Positions 27,793 to 36,830 of a stretch of 64,000 bases of DNA are shown piece by piece. The stretch comes from Stieleria varia (GTDB lineage: Bacteria; Planctomycetota; Planctomycetia; Pirellulales; Pirellulaceae): the NCBI RefSeq assembly GCF_038443385.1, contig NZ_CP151726.1:9548001-9612000 (forward strand). Reading direction: 5' to 3'. Made by a program: the position numbers and the translations under genes. Within the stretch, counting starts at the first letter, position 1, and each line of letters opens with the position of its first letter. The notes under the pieces are model-generated. The model saw nothing but the letters and a program-made list of their open reading frames with translations, made no database searches and was not told the origin of the DNA.

Positions 27793-27852
27793 AGCCGTTT
27801 TGGCGTTAGCCACGGTTTTCGTGACACAACCGTGGCTAACGCCAAAACGGCT
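27793..27852. repeat. Perfect 25-bp inverted repeat
   Basis: AGCCGTTTTGGCGTTAGCC at 27793 and its exact complement ending GCCAAAACGGCT at 27852 form 25-base arms around a 10-base loop. Outer flanks are also partly symmetric (CACTAGTGCA near 27750, TGCACTAG near 27886), so the whole element may span 27749-27893. It lies between the sigma-kinase operon promoter and the end of the matrixin gene. Confidence 0.85.
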
Positions 27853-27956
27853 AACCCCAAAATCAAGACCGGACACTGCACTAGGGACTTCATTCTCTCG
27901 GGCAGTGTTCCGCCTAGGTTCATCAACGGATGGTTTCACGTCACGTCCACACGATT

Positions 27957-29741
27957 TTAGTGTCTACCACGCAGAAATCGACCGACAAGTCCCCTGCCGA
28001 TGGCGTTGAAAACAGCGTCCGCCAGCTCTGCATGGCGGTGCGGGTGCCCACCGATTTCAGGCGATTGCACCGGTTGCGTTGCCGCCAGTGCACTGAGCTC
28101 CTCCAGGGAAACCCCTCCGTCGGCATCGGTGTCGGCAGCGGAAATTTTATTCCACCGCCGCGTCGACACTTCGGTTTCCACCAGCAACCCGTCGTCATCG
28201 GCATCCAATGAGTTAAACGCCTCCTGCTGGGCAGCGGTGATCGCCGACTGCAACTCGTCCAAACTGACCAGGGCGTCACCGTCCGCGTCGGCCTCCCGTG
28301 TGGTCAGTTTTTCCCACAACCGCATCGAAACTTCATCCTCTGAAATCGCCCCATCGGCGTCGGCATCAAATCGAGTGATGATCGCTTCGGCGTCAGCTCC
28401 GAACAAACCTAAAAGCGGAGCACGATGAGGGCCACGTCGACCAAGAAACTGGCCAAAGAGCCCGACAAATTGTTCGCCGGAGTGTTCACCGCTATGATCG
28501 CCGCTGTAATCGCCGCTGTGATCGCCATCATGACAATCTTCGTCGCCCTCGGTGTCATCTGTCACACCGCCGTCGTCGATCATCTCGTCGGCATCGTCCG
28601 TTTCATTGGTGTCGTCAGTTTCGTCGGTTTCGTCATTTGTGTCGGTAGTATCGGTCGTGGTTGTCTCGTCAGCCGCTGCTGATGCCGTGTTGGAATTGCC
28701 CATCGCGTTGATGACCGTCAGTGCGTCCAACGCAGTGATCTTGCCGTCGCCCGTGCTGTCGCACAACCCGATCACTTCCACATCGCCCAGTGAATCAGAG
28801 TTCAGTGAATCAGAGTTCAGTGAATCAGAGTTCAGTGAATCGGACAATGACTTTGCGATCTGGTTGATGATCATCAACGCATCCATCGCAGTCGTGACGT
28901 TGTCGCCGTTGACATCCGTGGGGTTGACGTAGTTCTGAAAAACGATTTCCACGTCCAGCCGACCGCCGAAACGATGCCAACGACCGCCCCGACGCCAACG
29001 GTTGCGTGGGAACGGATTGTCATCTGTGTCACCCGGATCCATATCCGACGTACCGGTTTGGTCCGTCGGTGTATCATCCGTCGGCGTTTCGTCCACGACG
29101 GTGTCGTCGCCAACCGGGTCGTCCACCGTACTGTCCGTGACGGTGGAACTTTCGGCGGCCGCGTACAGCGTTTGGATCGCTGCTGCATCGCTCGCATCTA
29201 GTGTGTCAAAGGATTGACTGGGCGACACGAACGGCGCCAACACGCTATCGCTGAACGAGTTGTGATCCAAACCGAGCGAGTGCCCGATTTCATGAACGGC
29301 GACATAGACGAGATCGAATGCGCGGTTGCCCAATGCATTGCCGACTTCCCAAGCCTCCGAAATGTCAAACTGAATGTCACCAGCGATCCTGGCCGGGTTC
29401 ACATCGTCAGGGAAATAGGCCTGCGCGAGCGTCCGACCGACACCGTCGATGTTCGTGAATGAGATGTCGATCGAATCCCGCAGCCCCGGCTGGTTTGTCG
29501 GAGTAAACGTGATGTCGGCCGCACTGGACCACGCATCCAACGCCGTCTGGATCGCTGCGTTGGTCTCCGCTTGTGAGAGTGAACTGGGCGAGTTGGCGAC
29601 ATAATACGTCAGCTCGACGCTGCCCAGGCCGGGGCCATCCCACCCCAAACTGGCGGCCAGCACACGACGGGTTTCCAAGGGTTGGGCTGCCAGCCGACGA
29701 CGTTTGATTCTTCTATCACGCTGTTTCACGGATCGAAACAT
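27957..29741 (-). CDS. Secreted matrixin metalloprotease with dockerin-like and EF-hand repeats
   Basis: The 594-residue product opens with a basic leader and AAQPLETRRVLAASLG, a variant of the planctomycete export motif. The catalytic domain (about 35-200) contains HEIGHSLGLDH at 150-160, the zinc-binding signature of M10A matrixins, with the third histidine present. A Thr/Asp-rich linker follows. Two dockerin-like calcium loops (DVNGDNVTTAMDALMIINQI and DSTGDGKITALDALTVINAM) are separated by a repeated Ser-Asp-Leu-Asn stretch. After another Asp/Thr-rich linker come four EF-hand loops (DADADGAISEDE, DADGDALVSLDE, DADDDGLLVETE, DTDADGGVSLEE). It is probably a calcium-dependent extracellular protease attached to a surface structure. 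It lies beside a dockerin-bearing peroxidase on the same strand. Confidence 0.88.
   Translation of the reverse strand: MFRSVKQRDRRIKRRRLAAQPLETRRVLAASLGWDGPGLGSVELTYYVANSPSSLSQAETNAAIQTALDAWSSAADITFTPTNQPGLRDSIDISFTNIDGVGRTLAQAYFPDDVNPARIAGDIQFDISEAWEVGNALGNRAFDLVYVAVHEIGHSLGLDHNSFSDSVLAPFVSPSQSFDTLDASDAAAIQTLYAAAESSTVTDSTVDDPVGDDTVVDETPTDDTPTDQTGTSDMDPGDTDDNPFPRNRWRRGGRWHRFGGRLDVEIVFQNYVNPTDVNGDNVTTAMDALMIINQIAKSLSDSLNSDSLNSDSLNSDSLGDVEVIGLCDSTGDGKITALDALTVINAMGNSNTASAAADETTTTDTTDTNDETDETDDTNETDDADEMIDDGGVTDDTEGDEDCHDGDHSGDYSGDHSGEHSGEQFVGLFGQFLGRRGPHRAPLLGLFGADAEAIITRFDADADGAISEDEVSMRLWEKLTTREADADGDALVSLDELQSAITAAQQEAFNSLDADDDGLLVETEVSTRRWNKISAADTDADGGVSLEELSALAATQPVQSPEIGGHPHRHAELADAVFNAIGRGLVGRFLRGRH
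28788..28845. repeat. In-frame 15-bp tandem repeat
   Basis: CAGTGAATCAGAGTT recurs at 28788, 28803 and 28818, with a partial fourth copy at 28833. It encodes the SDSLN repeat in the linker between the two dockerin-like loops of the matrixin. Such repeats often vary in number between strains. Confidence 0.9.
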
Positions 29742-29839
29742 TCTGTTTTCCCTCTGACCTCAATGAAATGTGGAAGCAGCGATCGCTCTTCCCACAGATA
29801 GGTAGGGGAGTTTTTTGTCCCGACGTGTCACGTTCTCAC

Positions 29840-32062
29840 TCAGAAATTCGTCATCACCTCAAAATCCACCCCTCGAATCCGGTCTCCGCCACCGGAAATC
29901 ACGACATCTTGCGTGTCGCCCGTCTCCGACAAACGGACTTGATAGCTACCCGTTTCGGGGAACGATCGAAAGCGATAATTGCCCCGTTGGTCCGTCACGG
30001 CAGTGTCAATCACCGCTCCGCCAACACTGAGCAACTCCAACGTAAAACCGGCCACTCCTGTGATGCGATCGTCCACCGTAGAACTCATCGCATCCAGTGC
30101 AGCTTTTCCCGTCAGGCCGGATGCCATGGCCACTGTGACCCGCCCGCGGACTTCGGATTGCATGAAGAACACATTTGCCTGCAATCCATCCAACTGCGTG
30201 TTCCGCTCGATCACATCAGCAAGTGTCGTCTCGGAAATGAATCTCAGTTCATCGCCTGAAAAAATGTTTTCAAAGTAAAACCGGTCGCCGTCACGCGATC
30301 GACCGAATTGGTCTGCAATGATCGCCGCGGTCAACTCGCCCACCGACGAGTCACTCAGGTGATCTTCCGCCATCAAACCGACCCACAAATCGATGTCGTT
30401 GACGTCCCCGTAGAGACGGCTCAGTTCGTCTTGGAGCATCACATCACTGGTGATGGCATCAAACGATTCGACTGGGTCCAATCCAAAGGCAACACGAGTC
30501 GTGTTGTAGTCGCTCAAACCGTGGTCACGACCACGTTGGATGTTCATCGCGACCAAATCCATTCCACCAGCTCCGGGCGGACCAAACAGAAAATTACGCA
30601 GACCGTCGACAACCCCAACGTCCACTTCCAGTGATCGTGTCGAGGCAGCGTATTTCAGAATCGAATCGATCCCGGTTTCTTCCAACATCACAGAATGAAA
30701 GAACGCATCCTTCAGCGGAACCGCATCACGTACCGGTCGTCCCTCGTTGTCAAGAAACTTGATGTCTTCGTTCAACGTGCTGTGACCAAAGCGATATGCC
30801 GCCGTCGAAAACTCCGTCACGATCCCAGGATTGACTTGGGCGTCATAGCCGGCATACCGGGCAACGGAGTGCACGCCCAGCAATGCGGGCAAGTATTCAT
30901 GGTAGGTGATCGATTGGATTTGCCCGATCACGATCGCTCTGGCGCGTTGATAGATCTGCTCGTCCGTGGCCGCAGGATCTTCGTCAGCAATCCGATCGGC
31001 GAGCCGGTTGTGCTCGCGGACAAACAGCGTGTGAATCGCGGTCAACGAAAGATTTTCGCTCGCACGCACGTCGCCCGCGATCACCATCCCGGCGTCATCC
31101 ATCGGCAGCAGTCCCTCTGCGGTGATCGTCAATCGACCGCCAACGAAGGAACGCAGCGCATGGGCCGTCTCGATATCGCTGCCATAGACCTGTGACCCGT
31201 CAATGTACGCAGTGATTTCATTGACGTGCTGAGCCGGGTTGCCCGCCGACGTGCCCGTTCCCTCTTGGATCATTGACCGTTTGAATGGCATGACGACTTC
31301 GCCTGTGCCGCCAGGATCAAACATGGGATCGCCCATCGGGATCGCAATGTCAAACGCATCGCCATCCTCTACAGACTCGGTCAGCCCCAAGTCATGATCA
31401 ACGAATTGTCCCCAAACCGACAGAAACGCCGACAATCCACGTTCACTGCGAGCCGCCGTCTGCGCTGCCCCGGCAATCGCATTGCTGATCTCTCGGGGAC
31501 TAGGTCGATCGGCCCCGCCCGGCGATGCGATTCCATCGCCGTACTGCGCCGCCGCGGCACGCAGCAATGTTTGTCCCGAACTGCCCCAATCGGGATGTTC
31601 AATATGATTGCCCGAACCATCGATCGATCGAACTTCGCTGGGCAGCATCGGTAACAACGTGATCGGCTCGTCCGCCGGATCGGGATCGTCCAAACCCATG
31701 CGATCTCGTCGAACGCGGTTGATGACCATCAGGGCATCCAAGGCACTCCGCCGCCCATCACCATTGACATCACTGAACATTTCTTTGTCGATGCTCTCAT
31801 CACCGTGCATCGCATTGATCACCAACAAAGCGTCGATGGCAGAGACCACGCCATCATCATTGACGTCTTCGGCATCGAAAACGTTGTGCCGATAGCTGTC
31901 GACATCCCCGGCCATCATCTGACGCGACTCCAACGCCTCAGCAAACAATCTCCGATTGGCTCTCCGACGAGGTGACGATCGATGCGGCTTGTGAACGCGC
32001 GGCTCAGAACGAACCGTTTTTCGTTGCAATGTTTGGATTGAGAGGATGGAAAGCAATCGCAT
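29840..32062 (-). CDS. Animal-type haem peroxidase with dockerin-like module
   Basis: This 740-residue protein carries the planctomycete signal LFAEALESRQMMAGD at 39-53, then a pair of dockerin-like calcium loops (DVNDDGVVSAIDALLVINAM and DVNGDGRRSALDALMVINRV, 66-116). The peroxidase domain of the An_peroxidase family fills about 150-630: WGQFVDHDLGLT with distal His223, ITAYIDGSQVYGS, a RFGHSTL segment with the likely proximal histidine, and NIQRGRDHGLSDYN. The final 90 residues form a Cna-B-like beta domain (FTLELLSVGG, YRFRSFPETGSYQVRL). It should oxidise substrates outside the cell using peroxide. Most bacterial peroxidases of this type lack a dockerin-like module, so the arrangement is notable. 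It starts divergently from the squalene-cyclase-like gene. Confidence 0.9.
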   Translation of the reverse strand: MRLLSILSIQTLQRKTVRSEPRVHKPHRSSPRRRANRRLFAEALESRQMMAGDVDSYRHNVFDAEDVNDDGVVSAIDALLVINAMHGDESIDKEMFSDVNGDGRRSALDALMVINRVRRDRMGLDDPDPADEPITLLPMLPSEVRSIDGSGNHIEHPDWGSSGQTLLRAAAAQYGDGIASPGGADRPSPREISNAIAGAAQTAARSERGLSAFLSVWGQFVDHDLGLTESVEDGDAFDIAIPMGDPMFDPGGTGEVVMPFKRSMIQEGTGTSAGNPAQHVNEITAYIDGSQVYGSDIETAHALRSFVGGRLTITAEGLLPMDDAGMVIAGDVRASENLSLTAIHTLFVREHNRLADRIADEDPAATDEQIYQRARAIVIGQIQSITYHEYLPALLGVHSVARYAGYDAQVNPGIVTEFSTAAYRFGHSTLNEDIKFLDNEGRPVRDAVPLKDAFFHSVMLEETGIDSILKYAASTRSLEVDVGVVDGLRNFLFGPPGAGGMDLVAMNIQRGRDHGLSDYNTTRVAFGLDPVESFDAITSDVMLQDELSRLYGDVNDIDLWVGLMAEDHLSDSSVGELTAAIIADQFGRSRDGDRFYFENIFSGDELRFISETTLADVIERNTQLDGLQANVFFMQSEVRGRVTVAMASGLTGKAALDAMSSTVDDRITGVAGFTLELLSVGGAVIDTAVTDQRGNYRFRSFPETGSYQVRLSETGDTQDVVISGGGDRIRGVDFEVMTNF

Positions 32063-32382
32063 GAATGTCGGTCGGGGCGTTGGGCTCAGGATTGAGTCGC
32101 CAGTTTAGTCCGTCAAACGCCTGTTTGTCATATTCACAGCCGTACACCCACAGCCCAAGACGCGGCTCATATGTGCTGATTTCGCACTAATCCGGGCTAG
32201 GAGTTTGTTGGCACAGCGTGTGCACCTGTGCCGTCTGTGTCGCCCCTTTGTGTCGCCACGTCTTTGCCCCCCGCAATTTCGCCGCCCCCCGTAGCGACTC
32301 TCCCCCCACGATTTTGCGTGGCAAAAACCGAATGAATTTCCACCCATCCAACTCCAACGCAAACCTTTCGGAGCTATCCCGC
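32063..32382. other. Divergent intergenic region
   Basis: 320 bases between the peroxidase (minus) and the terpene-cyclase-like protein (plus). It has a C/T-rich run near 32240-32330 and no palindrome as strong as those elsewhere. Open frames run through the plus strand because the downstream gene is open to 32218, but the extra residues look non-coding. No promoter could be assigned with confidence. Confidence 0.5.
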
Positions 32383-33540
32383 ATGTCTCGACGATGGATT
32401 TTCCGCCCCACTCGACGCTTTTTTGTCCTCGGATGCCTGCTAGTCCTGTCACCAGGGCTCAGCGTGGCAGAGAAAAATGGCGATCCAACCGGGGCGTCTC
32501 CTGAACTCACCGAAACTCAGATTCAATGCCGCCAATTGGTGGACAAAGGACTTGAGTACCTCGCCAAAGAGGGACAATCCGATGCCGGCACGTTTTCGGA
32601 CAAGGTCGGACCGGGCGTGACGGCGCTGGCACTGACCGCCGCCATGAAGAACGGTCGTGATGTGAACGATCCGATGGTCGCCAAGGGACTGGATGCCCTG
32701 GAGGGATTCATCAAACCCGATGGCGGAATCTATGGCAGCGGCCGTCTGAAAAACTACGAAACTTGCGTCGCCATGGTCTGCTTTGCCCAAGCCAATCAGT
32801 CGGGCAAGTACACCGAGACCTTGCAACGAGCCAAAGAATTTGTCACCGGAGTCCAACTCGATGGTGCGAATCGCGATCCGTCGGACCCTTGGTATGGCGG
32901 CGTCGGCTATGGCGGACCGGGACGTCCCGACCTGTCCAATACAGGCTATTTCATCGAAGCTCTTCGCGCCGCAAAGTCCGAACCCAGTGACCCGGCGATC
33001 AAGAAAGCACTGGCGTTTGTTTCCCGATGCCAAAACCTTGACTCAGAGCATAACGACACCGAGTTTGCCTCCAAAGTCAACGACGGTGGATTCTATTACG
33101 AAATCCCCACGACCAAAATCGACCCGAGCACTTCAGAGGAACGCTTCACCGCCGACGGTGGACTTCGCAGCTACGGCTCGATGTCCTACACGGGACTCAA
33201 AAGCATGATCTTTGCCGGCCTGACCTCCGACGATCCCCGAGTGAAAGCCGCAGTGCAGTGGGTCACCGATCACTACGACGTCAAGAATAACCCAGGAATG
33301 GGTTCCGCCGGACTGTACTACTACTATCACACCTTCGCAGCAGGGCTCAGCGCCGCAGACATCGAGTCACTCAAGACGACTGATGGAACCACGCATGACT
33401 GGAAAGCAGACTTGGTCGACGAACTTGCAAGCCGTCAGAACGAAGACGGGTCCTGGAGCAATGACAACTCACGCTGGTTTGAGAGCGACAAGAACCTCGC
33501 CACGGCGTTCTCTCTGATGGCCTTGTCATACTGTCGCTAA
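32383..33540 (+). CDS. Exported prenyltransferase/squalene-cyclase-like repeat protein
   Basis: From the ATG at 32383, with a GGAG 12 bases upstream, the 385-residue product has a signal sequence (FVLGCLLVLSPGLSVAE). Repeats of the alpha/alpha toroid type follow, marked by GVTALALTAAM, NYETCVAMVCFAQAN, NTGYFIEALRAAK, YTGLKSMIFAGL and a final RQNEDGSWSNDNSRWFESDKNLATAFSLMAL. That last QxxDGSW motif is the QW signature of squalene cyclases and prenyltransferases. The canonical DxDD protonation motif is not obvious, so a binding or structural role is as likely as cyclase activity. An earlier in-frame ATG at 32332 is possible. The hypothetical protein at 33569 follows after 28 bases. Confidence 0.82.
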   Translation: MSRRWIFRPTRRFFVLGCLLVLSPGLSVAEKNGDPTGASPELTETQIQCRQLVDKGLEYLAKEGQSDAGTFSDKVGPGVTALALTAAMKNGRDVNDPMVAKGLDALEGFIKPDGGIYGSGRLKNYETCVAMVCFAQANQSGKYTETLQRAKEFVTGVQLDGANRDPSDPWYGGVGYGGPGRPDLSNTGYFIEALRAAKSEPSDPAIKKALAFVSRCQNLDSEHNDTEFASKVNDGGFYYEIPTTKIDPSTSEERFTADGGLRSYGSMSYTGLKSMIFAGLTSDDPRVKAAVQWVTDHYDVKNNPGMGSAGLYYYYHTFAAGLSAADIESLKTTDGTTHDWKADLVDELASRQNEDGSWSNDNSRWFESDKNLATAFSLMALSYCR

Positions 33541-33568
33541 AGCTGCTCATCACGAACACATCCACGCC

Positions 33569-34060
33569 ATGCATTCGCCTGCCCTATTACTCCTCCGCTA
33601 TGCCTTGCCCCTCGTGATCGCCACCCTTTCGGTGCAACACACGTCGCTTTCATGGCAAGGCAAACGGGTGCGACTGGCTGTTCAAATCAAGACCTTGAAC
33701 GCCATCGCGGAACCGCTGCGAGAATCCTGGCCGCGGCAGGACGGAGAGGTCGCGCCGATCGGTCCGTTCATGGCTTATCCATTTGGCCACCCCAGAACAT
33801 TGCTGCTGTTGCAACCGCCCCAGGTTGCAACGGGCGGAATCAGTGTCACGGAAATTCAACGCGATCCCAATGGTGCGATCAAGTTGAAACTCAATGGGGT
33901 TGAGCATGATGACTGGGTGGAATGGCACCCACAGAATAGTCGTCCGCATTCGTTCGTCGGTGGACTTGGCGATCGACACCGATTGCTGATGTCAGCAGAA
34001 ATCGGCAGCGGGTGGCACCTGGTGCGTTACGATTTTCACGTGGCTTCGTCCATTCCGTAA
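33569..34060 (+). CDS. Small exported protein, unknown function
   Basis: The 163-residue frame starts with a hydrophobic segment (PALLLLRYALPLVIATLSVQ), followed by a mixed alpha/beta region without a motif I know. It follows the cyclase-like gene by 28 bases on the same strand, which suggests co-transcription. Its last 25 bases overlap the convergent response-regulator gene. No homologue comes to mind. Confidence 0.62.
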   Translation: MHSPALLLLRYALPLVIATLSVQHTSLSWQGKRVRLAVQIKTLNAIAEPLRESWPRQDGEVAPIGPFMAYPFGHPRTLLLLQPPQVATGGISVTEIQRDPNGAIKLKLNGVEHDDWVEWHPQNSRPHSFVGGLGDRHRLLMSAEIGSGWHLVRYDFHVASSIP

Positions 34061-35475
34061 GCCCGCAAGCGTTCACGCAACGTACCACGATGGATGCCAA
34101 GCAACTCGGCCGCTTTTGCGCGGTTGCCGGCCGTATGCTTGAGCAACTCATCGAACAACGGCGGTTCCGTTGCCGCCAGAAAATCAGCGTGCAACGTTTG
34201 CGTATCAGGTTGCAAATCCTGCAGCATGGTCTTTGCCCATTGACGCACCATCTGGTCGAGTGTCGCCTGACCAAAGGAATTTCGCGATGATGGATCACGT
34301 CCCGGTTTCGCCGGCGGAAAATCGTTGATGATCAAGCGACGACCGCGAGCGACCACGGCCGCATGTTCGATCGCGTTGCGTAGCTCACGTATGTTTCCGT
34401 ACCACGGTCGCTCAGCAAGCTCAGCGAGAAGCGTTTCATCGATGGCCTCGTCAGCAGCGGTATACTTCATCGACTCCAAAAAATACAAACACAACGCAGC
34501 GATGTCTTCGGGCCGCTCACGCAGCGGTGGCAAATGAATTTGCATGCCAGTCAAACGATGAAAGAGATCTTCACGAAAGTCCCCCCTGGCAACGGCGTCA
34601 TGCAAATCACAGTTCGTGGCGGCAAGGATTCGCACGTCCGCCGACATCGGTCGGACATCGCCCACTCGACTGAACTGGCCTTGCTCCAGCACCCTCAACA
34701 GCTTGACTTGAATTCCCAGCGGCAAGTCTCCGATCTCGTCCAGCAAAACCGTTCCCGTCTCGGCTCGCTCAAACAACCCGGCGCGATCATCCGCCGCTCC
34801 CGTGAACGCACCTTTGACGTGACCGAACAACTCACTTTCAATCAAATCAGGATTCAAGGCCACCGGCGCGATGGGAACGTAGGGACCGTCGGATCGCCGA
34901 CTGTGTCGATGAATCGCGGCGGCAACCAGTTCCTTGCCGGTGCCGGTCTCACCGGTGATCAAAACCGACAAATCGCTTTCGGCAACCAACGCGATCTGAC
35001 GAAACACTTGCTGCATCGCGGGTGATCGACCGACCAACACCGAGGGGTCGACGTTCATCGGACCGGTCGCTCGAGGAGTTGCCCGGGAAGTCTCGCGACT
35101 GGCCGATTTCAACAACGCCTGTCGGCACGCCCGCGAAGCATCCTGCAGTGCGAACGGCTTGGTCAAATAGTCCGTCGCACCGTTCTTCACAGCCGATACC
35201 GCTGTCTCCAAATCGCCAAAAGCAGTGATCACAATCACGGGGGCATTTCTAGACGCCTGCAAGAACTTCGGAAGCGCTGTGATGCCGTCTTCATTTGGCA
35301 AACGGACATCCAAGATGATCAGATCCGGGGCGTGCTCGGCTGCCTTCTCCAGTCCCTCCTCGGCCGAAGATGCCGTGTAGACGCGGTGCCCATCTTGGCT
35401 GAGCATCTTTTCGAATGCCCAGCAGATCGAGGGTTCGTCATCGACCACCAAAACCGACTGTTGTGTCGTACTCAT
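34036..35475 (-). CDS. NtrC-family sigma-54 response regulator
   Basis: All three domains are complete in 479 residues. The receiver (about 8-120) has the acidic pair DDE at 12-14, phosphoacceptor Asp56 in ILDVRLP, and Lys106 in LTKPF. The AAA+ domain (about 145-380) has Walker A GETGTGKE at 175-182, the sigma-54 contact motif GAFTGA at 222-227 and LLDEIGDLPL for Walker B. The C-terminus carries a Fis-type helix-turn-helix (GNRAKAAELLGIHRGTLRERLRAYGM). It should activate sigma-54 promoters when phosphorylated. Its start overlaps the histidine kinase by four bases, and the same operon encodes polysaccharide export proteins. Confidence 0.95.
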   Translation of the reverse strand: MSTTQQSVLVVDDEPSICWAFEKMLSQDGHRVYTASSAEEGLEKAAEHAPDLIILDVRLPNEDGITALPKFLQASRNAPVIVITAFGDLETAVSAVKNGATDYLTKPFALQDASRACRQALLKSASRETSRATPRATGPMNVDPSVLVGRSPAMQQVFRQIALVAESDLSVLITGETGTGKELVAAAIHRHSRRSDGPYVPIAPVALNPDLIESELFGHVKGAFTGAADDRAGLFERAETGTVLLDEIGDLPLGIQVKLLRVLEQGQFSRVGDVRPMSADVRILAATNCDLHDAVARGDFREDLFHRLTGMQIHLPPLRERPEDIAALCLYFLESMKYTAADEAIDETLLAELAERPWYGNIRELRNAIEHAAVVARGRRLIINDFPPAKPGRDPSSRNSFGQATLDQMVRQWAKTMLQDLQPDTQTLHADFLAATEPPLFDELLKHTAGNRAKAAELLGIHRGTLRERLRAYGMDEAT

Positions 35476-36827
35476 TCGCTTCCCGCCGTCCTTTCGACAG
35501 CCACATCCATTTCAAAGATTGTCCACTGCTCATCGCGTCGCCAGCGGACGGAGCCACCCAGATAGTCCGCTGCCCGACGAACCACCGGCAACCCCAGCCC
35601 CATGCCTTCCGGCTTGCTGGTCACAAAGGGCTCGAACAACTCATCAGCGACCTCGTCGGGCACGCCCGCTCCGTTGTCCGAGATGCGAAATCGCACTTGA
35701 CTTTCATCCGCGTTCTCGTCGGCTCGTCCCAATTCGATTTTGACTTGATCTGCGGCCTGCATCGCGTTGTGAATCAAATTGGTCATCGCCGCCACCAACG
35801 TCGGACCGTCGCGAACCACCGCAGATTCGATCGAGCGATCCATCTGCCACTGCAGCTTCACACGCAAATGCTTTGCCAGCGGTGTCAGGCTGGTCTGCAA
35901 ATCGTTCCAGCATTCTCTCAGCATCACCGGACGATCCTGATCCTGGCGTCCCGACGCGACCAGCAACAGACGCCGAACATAGTCTTCTGACGACTCAATC
36001 TGTTTGATGGCAACGTCAAGACTATCGTCCATCTTCTGATCGCAAGACATCGCGTGCAACTCCACCGCCATGCGAGCCCCGGTCAGGCTGTTGCGCAACT
36101 GATGTGCCATGCCGCCTGCGATTTGATGCAACAGTTTTTCACTCTGCTGGCGATTGACCTGCTTCCAAAGCTGTCCCAGTTGCCCCGCCATCGCATCGAC
36201 GGCCTGCCCCAACCGGCCCACTTCGTCGGGTCCGTGATCGGTTACTTGATCGGACACTGCGGTTTGAAAGTCACCACCAGCGACCGCTTCCACTCGCCGT
36301 TGCAGCTTCGTCAATCGGCCGACCAACCGAGTGCTCAACAGCAACGTCAGCGAGCTGATTGCCAAAATCGTCGAGAGCCCCGTGATCAGCGGCAACAAAG
36401 CCGCACGCCGCCGCGTCGCATCAACTTGCCTGCGATCAAACAACACGGCCACGCTGAGAACGCCGTCCGAGCGAGCGTACCCCTGCGTGGTCTCAAAACG
36501 GTGCACGATATAGTTCTCAGCATCCAAGATCTCGTCGCCCGAACCCGACGTGGTGCTGTTGAGCTGCCGATCCGAGGGCCCCAAAGTCACCAGTTGCGTC
36601 TGAGTCAACTTGGCCAGCGAGTCCAAGACAATTTGGTTCAGTGGAAAAGGGGCGTTCTGTAGAGCAGCTTGGATACCCGCGAAACGCGAGTCCACATCAT
36701 CCTGAGCCCAGCGGGCGCCCAGCCGAGAGGACACCACCGCCACGACCACCGCAGCCCCCAAAGCAACAGCAACGATCGGCCCCAGTAGCCGAAAGCGAAG
36801 AGATCGAAAGGCGGATGGCGTGGTCAA
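35472..36827 (-). CDS. NtrB-like membrane histidine kinase
   Basis: The 451-residue protein has an N-terminal helix (LLGPIVAVALGAAVVVAVVSS), a small periplasmic domain, and a second helix (ALLPLITGLSTILAISSLTLLLS) followed by a HAMP-like segment (about 190-250). The transmitter contains the H-box MAHQLRNSLTGARMAVELH, where the histidine of HQLRN is the phosphoacceptor, the N-box NLIHNAMQAAD, and G-boxes DNGAGVPDEV and GMGLGLPVVR. It should phosphorylate the NtrC-type regulator downstream, whose start it overlaps. The Wza-like gene ends three bases before it, so polysaccharide export and this pair share a transcript. Confidence 0.93.
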   Translation of the reverse strand: MTTPSAFRSLRFRLLGPIVAVALGAAVVVAVVSSRLGARWAQDDVDSRFAGIQAALQNAPFPLNQIVLDSLAKLTQTQLVTLGPSDRQLNSTTSGSGDEILDAENYIVHRFETTQGYARSDGVLSVAVLFDRRQVDATRRRAALLPLITGLSTILAISSLTLLLSTRLVGRLTKLQRRVEAVAGGDFQTAVSDQVTDHGPDEVGRLGQAVDAMAGQLGQLWKQVNRQQSEKLLHQIAGGMAHQLRNSLTGARMAVELHAMSCDQKMDDSLDVAIKQIESSEDYVRRLLLVASGRQDQDRPVMLRECWNDLQTSLTPLAKHLRVKLQWQMDRSIESAVVRDGPTLVAAMTNLIHNAMQAADQVKIELGRADENADESQVRFRISDNGAGVPDEVADELFEPFVTSKPEGMGLGLPVVRRAADYLGGSVRWRRDEQWTIFEMDVAVERTAGSE

Positions 36828-36830
36828 CGA

